This document shows positions 18,061-27,334 of a stretch of DNA of 64,000 nt, one piece after another. The notes below the pieces were generated by a model. The model worked only from the letters and a program-made list of their open reading frames with translations. It was not told the DNA's origin and made no database searches. The DNA is taken from NCBI RefSeq assembly GCF_003097315.1, contig NZ_QDDL01000001.1:620001-684000 (forward strand). The letters are read 5' to 3'. The DNA is from Pelagibaculum spongiae. GTDB lineage: Bacteria; Pseudomonadota; Gammaproteobacteria; Enterobacterales; Pelagibaculaceae. The translations under genes and the position numbers were made by a program. The stretch's first letter is position 1; each line of letters begins with the position of its first letter.

Positions 18061-19275
18061 CAGGGCAAACGCATAAAAAAATGTTAGAATACAGGCATTT
18101 TTAATCTTAGTGTTTAGCCATGTCACCTACTGTTCTTGATTACTTTTCAGATATCGAAGATCCTCGCCAAAAAGGTAAGGTCACTCATTCCCTAGATAAA
18201 ATTCTTTTGATCAGTCTATGCGGCATGCTATGCGGTGCAGATGACTGGGAGACCATTGAAACATTTGCTGAAAATAAACAAGCATGGCTTGGTCAGTTTG
18301 TTGATATGAGTGATGGCGTTCCCAGTCACGACACCCTTGGAAGAGTATTCTCAAGAATACGGCCTGAGCAGTTCACGCAATGCTTTATTGAGTGGGTTCA
18401 AGGATTTATTGAACAACACAAAGATGTAGATAAAGAAACATTGTCTGTCATTGCACTCGATGGGAAAACAGCCCGAAGAAGCCAAGACAAAAGAAATAGC
18501 AAGAGCGCAATGCACATGATGAATGCCTGGTGTTGCGCAAATCAGCTCGTGCTGGGGCAATTAGTGGTAGATGAAAAAACTAATGAAATTACTGCATTAC
18601 CCGACCTACTGAAATTGATCGACGCACAAGGCAGTATCATTACTGCAGATGCGCTAAATTGCCAAAAAGATATCACTCAAGCGTGTATTGAATCGGGCGC
18701 AGATTATTTGCTGGCAGTAAAAGGTAATCAGCCTACATTACACGAGTATATTCATGATTATTTTGAAAAAAAGAAACCCAAAGCTTACAGGCGCCCAGAG
18801 ATTAATTTTTTTGAAAGTAGTGAAAAGAATCGAAACCGGGATGAAATTCGTCGTTGCTGGGTGGCAGATGCCTCTGACTTAATACCAAATCGAGCAGAAT
18901 GGACATCGCTAAACAGCATTGTCCGGATAGATAGAAGCCGAACAATCGATGAAAAAACATCTTTCGAAACACATTATTATATTTGCAGTAACAATCAGTT
19001 ATCAGCAGAAGAGGTTCTTTCAGCAGCCCGGCAGCATTGGCAGGTGGAAATCATGCACTGGACGCTGGACATGTGTTTCAGAGAAGACGAACAACGTGCT
19101 AGAAAAGACTATAGTGCAGAAAATATGACGATTATGCGGCAAGTATCAATGAATTTATTGAAGCACGATAAGACACCAAGGCTCAGCATGAAAAGAAAAC
19201 GGCTGGTAGCTTGCATGAATGAAAGCTACCTTGAGAAGCTGTTGTTTTTAAATACCTGATCATGCGTTTGCCCTG
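18061..19275 (+). mobile_element. ISAs1-family insertion sequence, complete, in pseudoazurin gene
   Basis: 1215 bp bounded by 14-bp perfect inverted repeats, CAGGGCAAACGCAT at the left and ATGCGTTTGCCCTG at the right. Flanked by the 10-bp direct repeat GGGTGACATC (18051-18060 and 19276-19285), the target duplication length usual for this family. The transposase is intact, so insertion appears recent and the element may be active. Confidence 0.95.
18120..19259 (+). CDS. ISAs1 family transposase
   Basis: 379 aa, full family length. Starts with the helix-rich domain FSDIEDPRQKGKVTHSL; the DDE catalytic core shows the first Asp in VIALDGKTARRS, the second in IITADALNCQKD and the Glu region in WTLDMCFREDEQRARKD. 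Coding fills nearly the whole IS and stops 16 bp before its right end. No frameshift or internal stop. Confidence 0.96.
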   Translation: MSPTVLDYFSDIEDPRQKGKVTHSLDKILLISLCGMLCGADDWETIETFAENKQAWLGQFVDMSDGVPSHDTLGRVFSRIRPEQFTQCFIEWVQGFIEQHKDVDKETLSVIALDGKTARRSQDKRNSKSAMHMMNAWCCANQLVLGQLVVDEKTNEITALPDLLKLIDAQGSIITADALNCQKDITQACIESGADYLLAVKGNQPTLHEYIHDYFEKKKPKAYRRPEINFFESSEKNRNRDEIRRCWVADASDLIPNRAEWTSLNSIVRIDRSRTIDEKTSFETHYYICSNNQLSAEEVLSAARQHWQVEIMHWTLDMCFREDEQRARKDYSAENMTIMRQVSMNLLKHDKTPRLSMKRKRLVACMNESYLEKLLFLNT

Positions 19276-19402
19276 GGGTGACATCAGATGATTTAACATC
19301 GGAAGTTTGATGCACCATATGAATTTTCTGTGCTTCGGCTTGCGCTAACGGGCTAGCCAAAACGCTGAGCAATACCAATGTGCCGACCAGAGAAGCCTTC
19401 AT
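19276..19402 (-). pseudogene. Pseudoazurin-like cupredoxin, 5' fragment (IS-disrupted)
   Basis: ATG 19402 gives a signal peptide (MKASLVGTLVLLSVLASPLA, then QAEAQ) and the first strand KIHMVHQTSDVKSSDVT before the sequence runs into the IS and terminates at 19226. Joined to 17686-18050 after removal of the IS plus one target repeat, it reads ...SSDVTHMFRFEP... without a frame change. Periplasmic electron carrier, classically donating to nitrite or nitrous oxide reductases; no denitrification gene is present in this window. Confidence 0.92.
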
Positions 19403-19503
19403 TAAACGTGTAATTTTCACAACTTTCCTGCAGCTGTTGAGAACGATACGCAAATGATAAACAATCTTATTTACACCGACCAGAAAAACCTGACGACTTG
19501 GCG

Positions 19504-19917
19504 TTATATATCAACTGAATTGCGCAGCGCAGTTTCAATCTTATTGAACAAGTCAGCCGAAGAGATACCCGCCTGTAACGGTGAAAAGCCATCTTCTACA
19601 AAACCGTCAATCACCCCATTACGGCCTCGTAAAATATCCACCACCTGCACCAAAGCCGGTGCATCGGCGTAATAACGAACATGGTACTTTTCTAATGCGC
19701 GCTCCAATGCATCTAAATCATCCACTTGAGCATGCTCCGCAGCAATGGTTTCTATTTTTAAAAAGCGCTGCTTTTGAATTTCAATCAGTTGATCATTCGG
19801 CAACTGGAACCAGTCCCGAATCTGCTCAACGGTTCTGAAACAACCTCGGCATTCATCACCGCCATAGGTAGTGGAGCAGCGACCAATACATGGGGATTCA
19901 ACGATATCTAGTTTCAT
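19504..19917 (-). CDS. DUF1289 domain protein
   Basis: 137 aa. The N-terminal 45 residues carry the DUF1289 signature SPCIGRC...ECRGCFRTVEQIRDW, with four cysteines that suggest metal or Fe-S binding. The remaining ~90 residues form a separate alpha/beta region not recognised. The start at 19917 has GAGAAG upstream. Stand-alone gene upstream (minus strand) of the disrupted pseudoazurin gene. Confidence 0.8.
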   Translation of the reverse strand: MKLDIVESPCIGRCSTTYGGDECRGCFRTVEQIRDWFQLPNDQLIEIQKQRFLKIETIAAEHAQVDDLDALERALEKYHVRYYADAPALVQVVDILRGRNGVIDGFVEDGFSPLQAGISSADLFNKIETALRNSVDI

Positions 19918-20032
19918 TTTACTTCTCTTTGAATGCAGCAAACCCGAAGCTAGATTTTTAACCTAACTCCGGGCTTTGATCAACTATTAATCTCTTGCTG
20001 TTAATTACTGGATAAATCTAGCATTTGCGAAA

Positions 20033-21256
20033 CTAGTCCCAACTTAAAGCACCACCGGTTTGATACTCAGTCACCCGCGTTTCAAAAAAGTTCTTCTCTT
20101 TACGCAAGTCCATCATTTCAGCCATCCACGGGAAAGGGTTACGCGGATTATTATAAATTTCCGGCTCTCCCATCTGAGTCATTCGACGATTAGCAATAAA
20201 CTGTAAATACTCTTCCATCAATTCAGCATTCATACCTAACACACCGCGTGGCATGGTGTCTTTGGCATAAGCAATTTCTAATTCAGTACCGTCTTTGATC
20301 ATATCTCGAACTTTAGTTCGGAAATCTTCGGTCCATAAATGTGGATTTTCACGTCGAATCTGATTGATCATATCCATGCCGAAATTCACATGCATCGATT
20401 CATCACGCAAGATATATTGAAATTGCTCAGCGACACCGACCATTTTATTGCGACGACCCATTGATAAAATCTGGGTAAAGCCGCAATAAAAGAAAATACC
20501 TTCCAATACGCAATAAAAGGCAATCATATTAAATAGCAAAATCTGATCGGTTTCATCGGTACCGGTATTAAATGTAGGATCTGAAATTTGCTCAGTGTAT
20601 TTCAAACCCCACTCTGCTTTGGCAGCAACACTGGGTACTTCATGGTACATATTGAAGATTTCACCTTCATCCATGCTTAAAGATTCAACACAATATTGAT
20701 AGGCATGGGTGTGTATCGCTTCTTCGAAAGCCTGGCGTAAAAGATACTGTCGACATTCCGGGTTGGTAATCAAGCGGTAAACTGCTAACACCAGATTATT
20801 AGCTACTAGAGAATCGGCAGTAGAGAAAAAACCAAGGCTTCTTTTAATAATTAAACGCTCGTCATCACTCAGACCTTTGGGATCTTTCCACAGTGCGACA
20901 TCACCCGCCATGTTAATTTCTTGCGGCATCCAATGGTTAGCACAGCCATCTAAATACTTCTGCCATGCCCATTGATACTTAAATGGCACCAGCTGATTTA
21001 AATCAGCACGGCAATTAATCATTCTTTTTTGATCAACCTTCACTCGCTCACTATTTTCAGCAGACAGCACAGCACCAGCAACAGTTCTTGGTTGATCTGC
21101 TTTCGGTTGCTGGTGAACTGGCTGTGGTTCTGCAGCTTTTTGTGATGCTTGTTTTATAATTTTTTGCGTAATGACTTCTGACTGAATTACTGGCTGTGCT
21201 TTTTTAGCCGCGGTTACTTTATTTTTGGCGACAGGTACTTCATCCCATTGCAGCAT
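20033..21256 (-). CDS. nrdB: Class Ia ribonucleotide reductase, beta subunit
   Basis: Radical-generating subunit of the aerobic enzyme that makes dNTPs from NDPs. 407 aa. After a ~75-residue Lys/Gln-rich N-terminal extension the R2 fold appears. The segment [15 protein letters not shown] holds the iron ligands Glu and His and the radical Tyr seven residues after the Glu; [12 protein letters not shown] carries the later Glu and His ligands. The C-terminal tail that docks to NrdA is present. The start at 21256 has GGAG spaced 7 bp. 66 bp downstream of nrdA, one operon. Confidence 0.97.
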   Translation of the reverse strand: MLQWDEVPVAKNKVTAAKKAQPVIQSEVITQKIIKQASQKAAEPQPVHQQPKADQPRTVAGAVLSAENSERVKVDQKRMINCRADLNQLVPFKYQWAWQKYLDGCANHWMPQEINMAGDVALWKDPKGLSDDERLIIKRSLGFFSTADSLVANNLVLAVYRLITNPECRQYLLRQAFEEAIHTHAYQYCVESLSMDEGEIFNMYHEVPSVAAKAEWGLKYTEQISDPTFNTGTDETDQILLFNMIAFYCVLEGIFFYCGFTQILSMGRRNKMVGVAEQFQYILRDESMHVNFGMDMINQIRRENPHLWTEDFRTKVRDMIKDGTELEIAYAKDTMPRGVLGMNAELMEEYLQFIANRRMTQMGEPEIYNNPRNPFPWMAEMMDLRKEKNFFETRVTEYQTGGALSWD

Positions 21257-21322
21257 AGTTTCTCCATTGCGCCGATATAATCGGCGCTGAATTTTTATCA
21301 ATATTGTTTATTTAAATAGGTT

Positions 21323-24160
21323 TTATTGGCAGGCTTCACAATCTGGATTATCAATACTACAAATCGCTGGCTGAGCAACCGGCGCAACACTACTTAATGA
21401 ACCTTGCTGCACCGTAGATTTTTCTGTTGAAGTCGCACCGAGGCTTCTTAAGTAATAGGTGGTTTTCAAACCCTGTCTCCAGGCACTTCTATACATTTCA
21501 TCTAACTTTTGGCCGCTAGGTTGACCCATATATAAATTGAGAGACTGCGCCTGATCAATCCATTTTTGTCGGCGGCTAGCTGCCACAATCATGCTCTCAG
21601 AATCTAATTCAAATGCAGTGGCAAATTGAGCACGAATAGCAGCAGGAATCCGTTCAATTTGTGCCACAGAACCATCGAAGTATTTCAGATCATTGACCAT
21701 CACTTCATCCCACAAACCTTCTGCTTTTAATGCCTTAACCAACCAAGGGTTAACAACGGTAAATTCACCAGACAAGTTAGATTTCACATATAAATTGCTG
21801 TAACTCGGCTCAATCGATTGACTAACACCGACAATATTAGAAATTGTCGCGGTTGGTGCAATCGCTAGCAAGTTAGAATTACGCATTCCCTGCTCGGCAA
21901 TTTTTTCACGCAGTGCAGGCCAATCCATCTGTTGGGTTAAATTCATTTGCAGCTGGCCTGGCTGGCGAGCATTTTCCAATAGGTTGATTGAGTCGATTGG
22001 TAAAATACCTTTTGACCACAATGAACCTTGGTAGCTGGAGTAAACACCTCGCTCTTTAGCCAAGTCTGACGAAGCACTCAAAGCAAAGTAGCTAATAACT
22101 TCCATCGACTGGTCAGCAAATATCGCCGTTTTAGGATCATCCCAGCTCAAGCTTTTCTTATATAGAGCATCCTGAAAACCCATCATGCCCATGCCAACTG
22201 GCCGATGCTGCATGTTCGAAGTTTTCGCTTTTTCAGTCGGGTAATAATTAATATCAACCACGTTATCAAGCATTCTGACGGCGGTTGTAATTGTCCGTTG
22301 CAGTTTTTCTAAGTCTAAATCGCCATTGGCTTTTAAATGTGCAGGTAAATTAACCGAACCTAAATTACAAACCGCGGTTTCAGTATCAGAAGTATTTAAA
22401 GTGATTTCAGTACACAAGTTAGACGAATGCACTACACCTGTATGCTGCTGTGGGCTGCGTAAATTGCATGGATCTTTAAAGGTGATCCACGGATGTCCGG
22501 TTTCGAACAACATGCCCAGCATTTTACGCCATAAATCCTTGGCTGCTATTTGCCGTGACTGTCGTAATTCACCTGCCTCAGCTAGCTTTTCCAATTCCAG
22601 ATAACGTTTTTCAAAGGCTTTGCCATATAAATCATGCAAATCGATCGCTTCATCGGGTGAAAATAAAGTCCATGACTGGCCAGCTTCCAACCGTTGCATA
22701 AACAAGTCAGGTACCCAACAAGCAGTATTCATATCATGGGTACGGCGACGGTCATCACCGGTGTTTTTGCGTAGCTCAAGAAACTCTTCGATATCCAAGT
22801 GCCAAACTTCTAAATAAGCACATACTGCGCCTTTTCGCTTGCCACCCTGGTTGACTGCAACCGCAGTGTCATTAGCTACCTTAAGGAATGGCACCACACC
22901 CTGTGATTTTCCGTTAGTGCCTTTAATATGAGCACCTAACGCACGCACTGGCGTCCAATCATTACCTAAACCACCGGCCCATTTCGACAATAATGCATTG
23001 TCTTTTAATGCATCAAAAATACCATCCAGATGATCCGGAATTGTCGTCAAATAACAAGATGACAGTTGAGAACGCAAGGTACCGGAGTTAAATAAAGTAG
23101 GAGTTGATGCCATGTAGTCAAAGCTAGACAGCAACTGATAAAACTCAATGGCTCGTGTTTCTTTATCTGCTTCATTTAATGCCAGCCCCATTGCGACTCG
23201 CATAAAGAATAGTTGAGGTGTTTCAATTCGCTGATCATTTACATGCAACAAGTAACGATCAAAAATCGTCTGTAGCCCTAAATAACTGAATTGTTTATCT
23301 GCTTCAAAATTAATCGCTTCAGCAATTTTAGCTAAATCAAATTCTGCCAACTGAGGGTTAATTAATTTGTTTTCAATGCCGATTGCCAAGCTGGCTTTAA
23401 CTGTTGCCAATGCATCAGCATCAATAGCGGTTAATTGTAAAGTACCTGCCACCCGCTGCCTGATTTGAGATAACAGCAAGCGTGCAGCCAATGCATCATA
23501 TTCAGGTTCTTTTTCGATCAAAGAACTGGCCGTAATTAATAAAGAGCTTTCCAACTCTGCTTGGGCAATCCCTTGGTACAAACTATCGAATATCAGTGCG
23601 GTATATTCTTTTAAGTCGACGGCTTCAAGACCAATTGCCAGAGGCTTTATCAATTCAATCAACGACTGACGATCAATAGCCCAGTTTTGGCCATTTTCAC
23701 CTTGTACTTCAAAAGCCGGTTCTGGCTCATTTTGATCTTGAGTTTCTTTACTGGCCTGACGTGCTAATGCATGCGCTTCACGATATAAAACATAGGCACG
23801 TGCAATTAACTGGTGTCCATCGCGCATTAATGCCAGCTCAACCTGATCTTGAATTTGCTCAATGTCTAAAGTGCCACCAGTCGGCATGCGCGAAAAGAAA
23901 ACAGACAATACTTGAGCGGTTAATTGGTCGGCAATCTGATGGATACGCTCGGGAATAATGGCATTACTGTTTTCAGGGAATTCAACTGCTAAAAAAGCTT
24001 TGCTAATCGCAACACGAATTCTTTCTGCATCAAAAGTGGTGACTTCCCCACTGCGCTTGCGAACCTGAAATAAATCAGTTGAGGCCTGACCGTATTTCTG
24101 GTTCAGGGAAACAACAGAGTTATCTGATGCAAGGGCATTGGAAGATCGGCTTGGGGACAT
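21323..24160 (-). CDS. nrdA: Class Ia ribonucleotide reductase, alpha subunit
   Basis: Catalytic subunit, 945 aa, longer than the E. coli protein (761 aa) because of an N-terminal region with an ATP cone (FQVRKRSGEVTTFDAERIRV, about residues 32-125) and a further helical part. Active-site features include LSSCYLTTIPDHLDGIF, ETAVCNLGSVNLPAH (second redox Cys), PTATISNIVG, and the C-terminal redox pair in NPDCEACQ. AGGAGC lies 7 bp before ATG 24160. Expression is predicted to be under an NrdR box and a cobalamin riboswitch directly upstream. Confidence 0.97.
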   Translation of the reverse strand: MSPSRSSNALASDNSVVSLNQKYGQASTDLFQVRKRSGEVTTFDAERIRVAISKAFLAVEFPENSNAIIPERIHQIADQLTAQVLSVFFSRMPTGGTLDIEQIQDQVELALMRDGHQLIARAYVLYREAHALARQASKETQDQNEPEPAFEVQGENGQNWAIDRQSLIELIKPLAIGLEAVDLKEYTALIFDSLYQGIAQAELESSLLITASSLIEKEPEYDALAARLLLSQIRQRVAGTLQLTAIDADALATVKASLAIGIENKLINPQLAEFDLAKIAEAINFEADKQFSYLGLQTIFDRYLLHVNDQRIETPQLFFMRVAMGLALNEADKETRAIEFYQLLSSFDYMASTPTLFNSGTLRSQLSSCYLTTIPDHLDGIFDALKDNALLSKWAGGLGNDWTPVRALGAHIKGTNGKSQGVVPFLKVANDTAVAVNQGGKRKGAVCAYLEVWHLDIEEFLELRKNTGDDRRRTHDMNTACWVPDLFMQRLEAGQSWTLFSPDEAIDLHDLYGKAFEKRYLELEKLAEAGELRQSRQIAAKDLWRKMLGMLFETGHPWITFKDPCNLRSPQQHTGVVHSSNLCTEITLNTSDTETAVCNLGSVNLPAHLKANGDLDLEKLQRTITTAVRMLDNVVDINYYPTEKAKTSNMQHRPVGMGMMGFQDALYKKSLSWDDPKTAIFADQSMEVISYFALSASSDLAKERGVYSSYQGSLWSKGILPIDSINLLENARQPGQLQMNLTQQMDWPALREKIAEQGMRNSNLLAIAPTATISNIVGVSQSIEPSYSNLYVKSNLSGEFTVVNPWLVKALKAEGLWDEVMVNDLKYFDGSVAQIERIPAAIRAQFATAFELDSESMIVAASRRQKWIDQAQSLNLYMGQPSGQKLDEMYRSAWRQGLKTTYYLRSLGATSTEKSTVQQGSLSSVAPVAQPAICSIDNPDCEACQ

Positions 24161-24344
24161 TGCAGCTCCTTTATTATCGCGTAAATTCCACACGGGGCAG
24201 CTACAAGCTCGCAGACAGGCACCGAATATCGGTGTCTTATTGTCTTGCTAGCTTCCCTGCCCTTTTCGCGAGGACTAGAAAATATGATGCTCAGCTCCGC
24301 TGAGTGACACTATCTGTAAAAGCGGTGTAAGACCGCGTGAAACT

Positions 24345-24580
24345 GTGTCGATCTGGCAGGTATTCGGACTTAGGAGCACGTCACTTGATGATGATTTTCT
24401 CGATCATTTGTGACACCTACATGGCGGCTTCCCATTCATAGATACATCCCTGATGAACAGTGCCTGGCCTGCTGGCCATGCCATTTTTGTTCTCCAATAC
24501 CGCTGCGCGTCAGTGCCGGATTCTCACCGGGCTTCCCTGTTGCCTTGCCTGAATCTGCAAGTAAATGCAATAGCCTTACG
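24345..24580 (-). promoter_or_regulatory. Cobalamin (B12) riboswitch upstream of nrdA
   Basis: The minus strand carries the two most conserved parts of the class: GGGAAGCCCGGTGAGAATCC followed by CTGACGCGCAGCGGTA (nearly identical to the btuB leader core) and, about 165 nt later, the B12 box AGTCCGAATACCTGCC (24355-24370). Spacing and order are correct. Downstream, a GCGGT/ACCGC hairpin followed by TTTTA (24320-24338) could act as a weak terminator, and a CACCGA/TCGGTG hairpin (24217-24231) lies near the nrdA ribosome site; which is the expression platform is not settled. Outer limits are approximate. Confidence 0.92.
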
Positions 24581-24623
24581 CCATTTCAATTCCACCAGAT
24601 GGTGAGGCAAACCAGAACCGCCG

Positions 24624-24655
24624 ACACAATATATAGTGATTCACAATTTGGTCAA
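24624..24655 (-). promoter_or_regulatory. nrdAB promoter with NrdR box
   Basis: On the minus strand TTGACC (24650-24655), a 16-bp spacer and TATATT (24628-24633) make a good sigma-70 promoter. The plus-strand palindrome ACACAATATATAGTGA (24624-24639) matches the NrdR box and covers the -10 element. NrdR boxes usually come in pairs three helical turns apart; CACCAGATGGTG at 24593-24604, centred 33 bp away, is a degenerate second candidate. Confidence 0.85.
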
Positions 24656-24660
24656 GCGCC

Positions 24661-25096
24661 AATCGAATAACGCCGCAACAGGCGCATAAGCGATCGATTC
24701 CTTAGTGGCAAACCTCGCATTTAAAGCGACTGGTTTACCAGCAATGCTCTTGTAAAAAAATCTTCATAAAAATTTCTGATAGGTAGTCACAATGCTTTGA
24801 ATCGCTCCGACAATCGATTTGGCTTGTCACGATATAGCGCCAAAAACCGCCATACAGGTATGACCAGTTTCCATCCATCTGCCAGACTTGTCACGGCGCG
24901 CTGCTCTGTCAGAAACTGACAATCAACACAAAAGCTAACAGTTTGAACCCGCTCACCTGCCGATACTCTCTTTACTAAACGACTCAACTGGCAGACAGCA
25001 CCAGCACTAATCGACATTGAACTTTCGTATCTAATACTGTTTGAATAACAACAGCTGCAAAACTAGCGCTGTAGCATCAGCCCAGGACAATCAATC
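24661..25096. other. Divergent intergenic region, nrdA promoter / dctB
   Basis: 436 bp. Holds promoters for both directions. A 76-codon minus-strand frame (24787-25017) has no recognisable family and was not called. Confidence 0.35.
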
Positions 25097-25629
25097 TTGA
25101 GAAAAAAAAGCGCTTTATTCATGAGCTGCCTAATGATTGCCACTCTGTCTGCCAGTTTGGCGGCAATTGCTTGGCAGCAATCATTAGATAACCACCGCAA
25201 GGAATCGTTGGCAGAACTGTATCGATTTCGCAAAGGTCTTGATAGCCTGCTAGATCGGCATAAATATTTACCTGGTCTTCTGGCACAACACTCTCTACTC
25301 AGTAACGCGCTAGCCAATGAATCTGGGCTAAATCCGCAACAGCAAGCCAATCAGTTTTTAGAAGAAGTTCGCCATGTCACTGAAAGCGACACTATTTATT
25401 TGATGAATAAAGCGGGCACTACGATATCTTCCAGCGATTGGCGAAGTAACAACAGTTTTGTTGGTCGTAATTTTTCTTTTCGTCCTTATTTTACTCAAGC
25501 AATTAAAAACGGTAACGGACAATATTTTGCACTAGGCACCACTTCACTAAAACGCGGTTACTATTTTTCAAGAGCTATCTATCAAGGTGCCGATGCAATT
25601 GGCGTTGTTGTGGTTAAGGTTGATCTTTC
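25097..25629 (+). pseudogene. dctB: DctB-type sensor histidine kinase, 5' fragment (IS-disrupted)
   Basis: N-terminal membrane helix (ALFMSCLMIATLSASLAAIA) followed by the first part of a periplasmic double-PAS (dCache) sensor domain, with the family segment FVGRNFSFRPYF and GYYFSRAIY. Starts with TTG 25097, preceded by AGGA at good spacing; ATG 25121 is the alternative but would lose the positively charged N-terminus. The frame hits a stop (TAA) 4 bases inside the IS66 element. Joining 25097-25629 to 27335-28670 restores exactly 623 codons (622 aa). Confidence 0.93.
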
Positions 25630-27326
25630 GTAACCATTCAGCATGTCACACCAACCGATCCAATTTCTTCTGAATAAAGTCCGGCCATTTACCCGCAAAT
25701 AATAACGACAAAGCCTCCCCAACACCGACCCCATGTTTTTGGCAGGTCGATATATAGCTCCGGATTCTGCAATACGCTTTCACGCCATCCCATGAGCGGA
25801 AGCAGCCTGATATCTTCTGCTGAACCTTGCTCATACGGAAGTCCCGTTCACCCTGATTATTGGTAAACGGTGCTCGGGTATTACTCATAAACCGCAGCAC
25901 GTCTGCTTCAAAATCCCGCAGCCGTTCTAATAAATTTCTCGATTTACTTCGTGCTAATTTCCCTCGTTTTAATTGACCTTTTTTATCCGCTTTTTTTGGC
26001 TCAGGTGCCGGACATTCCCGATCACCTGCTTTTAATATTTTTCGATATCGCTTCACCCATTTTTGACACTGCTTTTCATCCAACTCACCCCCCGCCTCAT
26101 TGACTGCTGTATTCATTTCATAAAGCAGATCTTCCATTGCCTTGGCCCACTGCTGGCCATCTTGCTCATGGGCTCGCGCCAATTCACGTACATGATGGGC
26201 GTTACACAATACATGCAAGCACAGCACAAATCGGTAGTAGCTTTTCCAGTGATCGTGTACCAATAAACCGGTAAATTTAGGCAAGATGTCGATCGCTTCC
26301 ATTGCCTCGATACCTCTTGATTCATGCGCTTCAATCCACGTCCAGCGGTCATTGCTCGCGACATGTAGCCACTTTCGTTTACCATTGATATTGACGCCGG
26401 TTTCATCGGCATGAATCAAATCTCCAGCACGCAAAATAGCCGGTACTAACTGAGCAAATGGCTTCAGTCGATGAAAAGCTTCCTGATTAAAATTGGCAAG
26501 GCTACCGGTGCTGATTGGCGCATCCAATATCTCAGCGAAGTGCTTTTGAGTCCGTTCATAAGGAATCAGCTGGTAGCTCGACATATAAACCGCGTTGGCT
26601 TTAAACTCATTGCCATATTGTATTGGCCGAGTGACCCCTTGCGGAAACTCAGCAACAAACTGGTTACCCTGCTCGTCTTGTAGAATCTGCGCCCGATATT
26701 CGGTGACATATCGGGTAATACGAACATCAACTACTTGGCGGCTTTCACTGCCAACAACACGGTATTTTCCTTTCGGCAATTGGCTACGATCAATCGTAAT
26801 ATCCAGCACTTCATCTTGGTCTTTCTCCGGTGATAAGTTACTGCCTTTACGGCCCCGCTGCCCTCCTGGGCTTCTATTGCTTCTGGTGCCCGATTTCTTT
26901 TCTCGATTAGGATCTGCCGATGGCGGAATGCTGGAGTTTTTGCTGTTTAGCCCTTTGCTATCAAGCAATATCTTAACGACGAGCATCAGCATACGAACCA
27001 TCGCCACCAGTTCGGGCGGTAAGCGTTTGCTTTTGGCTAACAATCGCTCGGTTTCAGCGATGGTTTTATTAATTTCGATTGAGTCCATGCGGTTATTATC
27101 GCACAGGTTTTCAGGGTGGTTTTTTTGTCTCTGAGGCTTACTGTGGCGACTTTTTAGAAGCGGAATGCTGATGCGCTATTCTGAGCAAAAAACATTGATA
27201 ATCAGGTGTGTTAATAGCAGTTTAATGCGGCGTTTAAGTGGTATTCTGAAAGAGGTGCTTAAATTCGGGAAAATATCAAAAAAACCTGTCAAGCGATTTT
27301 TATATTAAATTGTGCTGAATGGTTAC
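25630..27326 (-). mobile_element. IS66-family element (ISBst12-like, single-gene), in dctB
   Basis: 1697 bp. Ends are 14-bp perfect inverted repeats GTAACCATTCAGCA / TGCTGAATGGTTAC, beginning GTAA as in IS66. The flanking 8-bp direct repeat GATCTTTC (25622-25629 and 27327-27334) is the expected target duplication. Only a tnpC-type transposase is present, without tnpA or tnpB, the arrangement of the ISBst12 subgroup. Both ends are intact. Confidence 0.96.
25646..27088 (-). CDS. IS66 family transposase (TnpC type)
   Basis: 480 aa. N-terminal coiled coil (residues 5-45) and the linker NSSIPPSADPNREKKS with the Arg/Lys-rich SPGGQRGRKG segment, then the DDE domain: LIHADETGVN (first Asp), LLVHDHWKSYY (second Asp), CNAHHVREL zinc-like motif, and FTNNQGERDFRM with the catalytic Glu, followed by KISGCFRS. 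An insertion of Lys-rich sequence (residues ~365-395) is typical of the family. Uninterrupted and full length. Confidence 0.96.
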   Translation of the reverse strand: MDSIEINKTIAETERLLAKSKRLPPELVAMVRMLMLVVKILLDSKGLNSKNSSIPPSADPNREKKSGTRSNRSPGGQRGRKGSNLSPEKDQDEVLDITIDRSQLPKGKYRVVGSESRQVVDVRITRYVTEYRAQILQDEQGNQFVAEFPQGVTRPIQYGNEFKANAVYMSSYQLIPYERTQKHFAEILDAPISTGSLANFNQEAFHRLKPFAQLVPAILRAGDLIHADETGVNINGKRKWLHVASNDRWTWIEAHESRGIEAMEAIDILPKFTGLLVHDHWKSYYRFVLCLHVLCNAHHVRELARAHEQDGQQWAKAMEDLLYEMNTAVNEAGGELDEKQCQKWVKRYRKILKAGDRECPAPEPKKADKKGQLKRGKLARSKSRNLLERLRDFEADVLRFMSNTRAPFTNNQGERDFRMSKVQQKISGCFRSWDGVKAYCRIRSYISTCQKHGVGVGEALSLLFAGKWPDFIQKKLDRLV

Positions 27327-27334
27327 GATCTTTC

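Noticed and set aside
24079-24670. Plus-strand ORFs over the nrdA leader
   Set aside because: They cover the cobalamin riboswitch and promoter, which explain the sequence better.
24787-25017. 76-codon minus-strand ORF between nrdA and dctB
   Set aside because: No family, weak ribosome site, and it lies in a divergent promoter region.
26595-27134. 179-codon plus-strand ORF inside the IS66 element
   Set aside because: Antisense to the transposase; not TnpA or TnpB.
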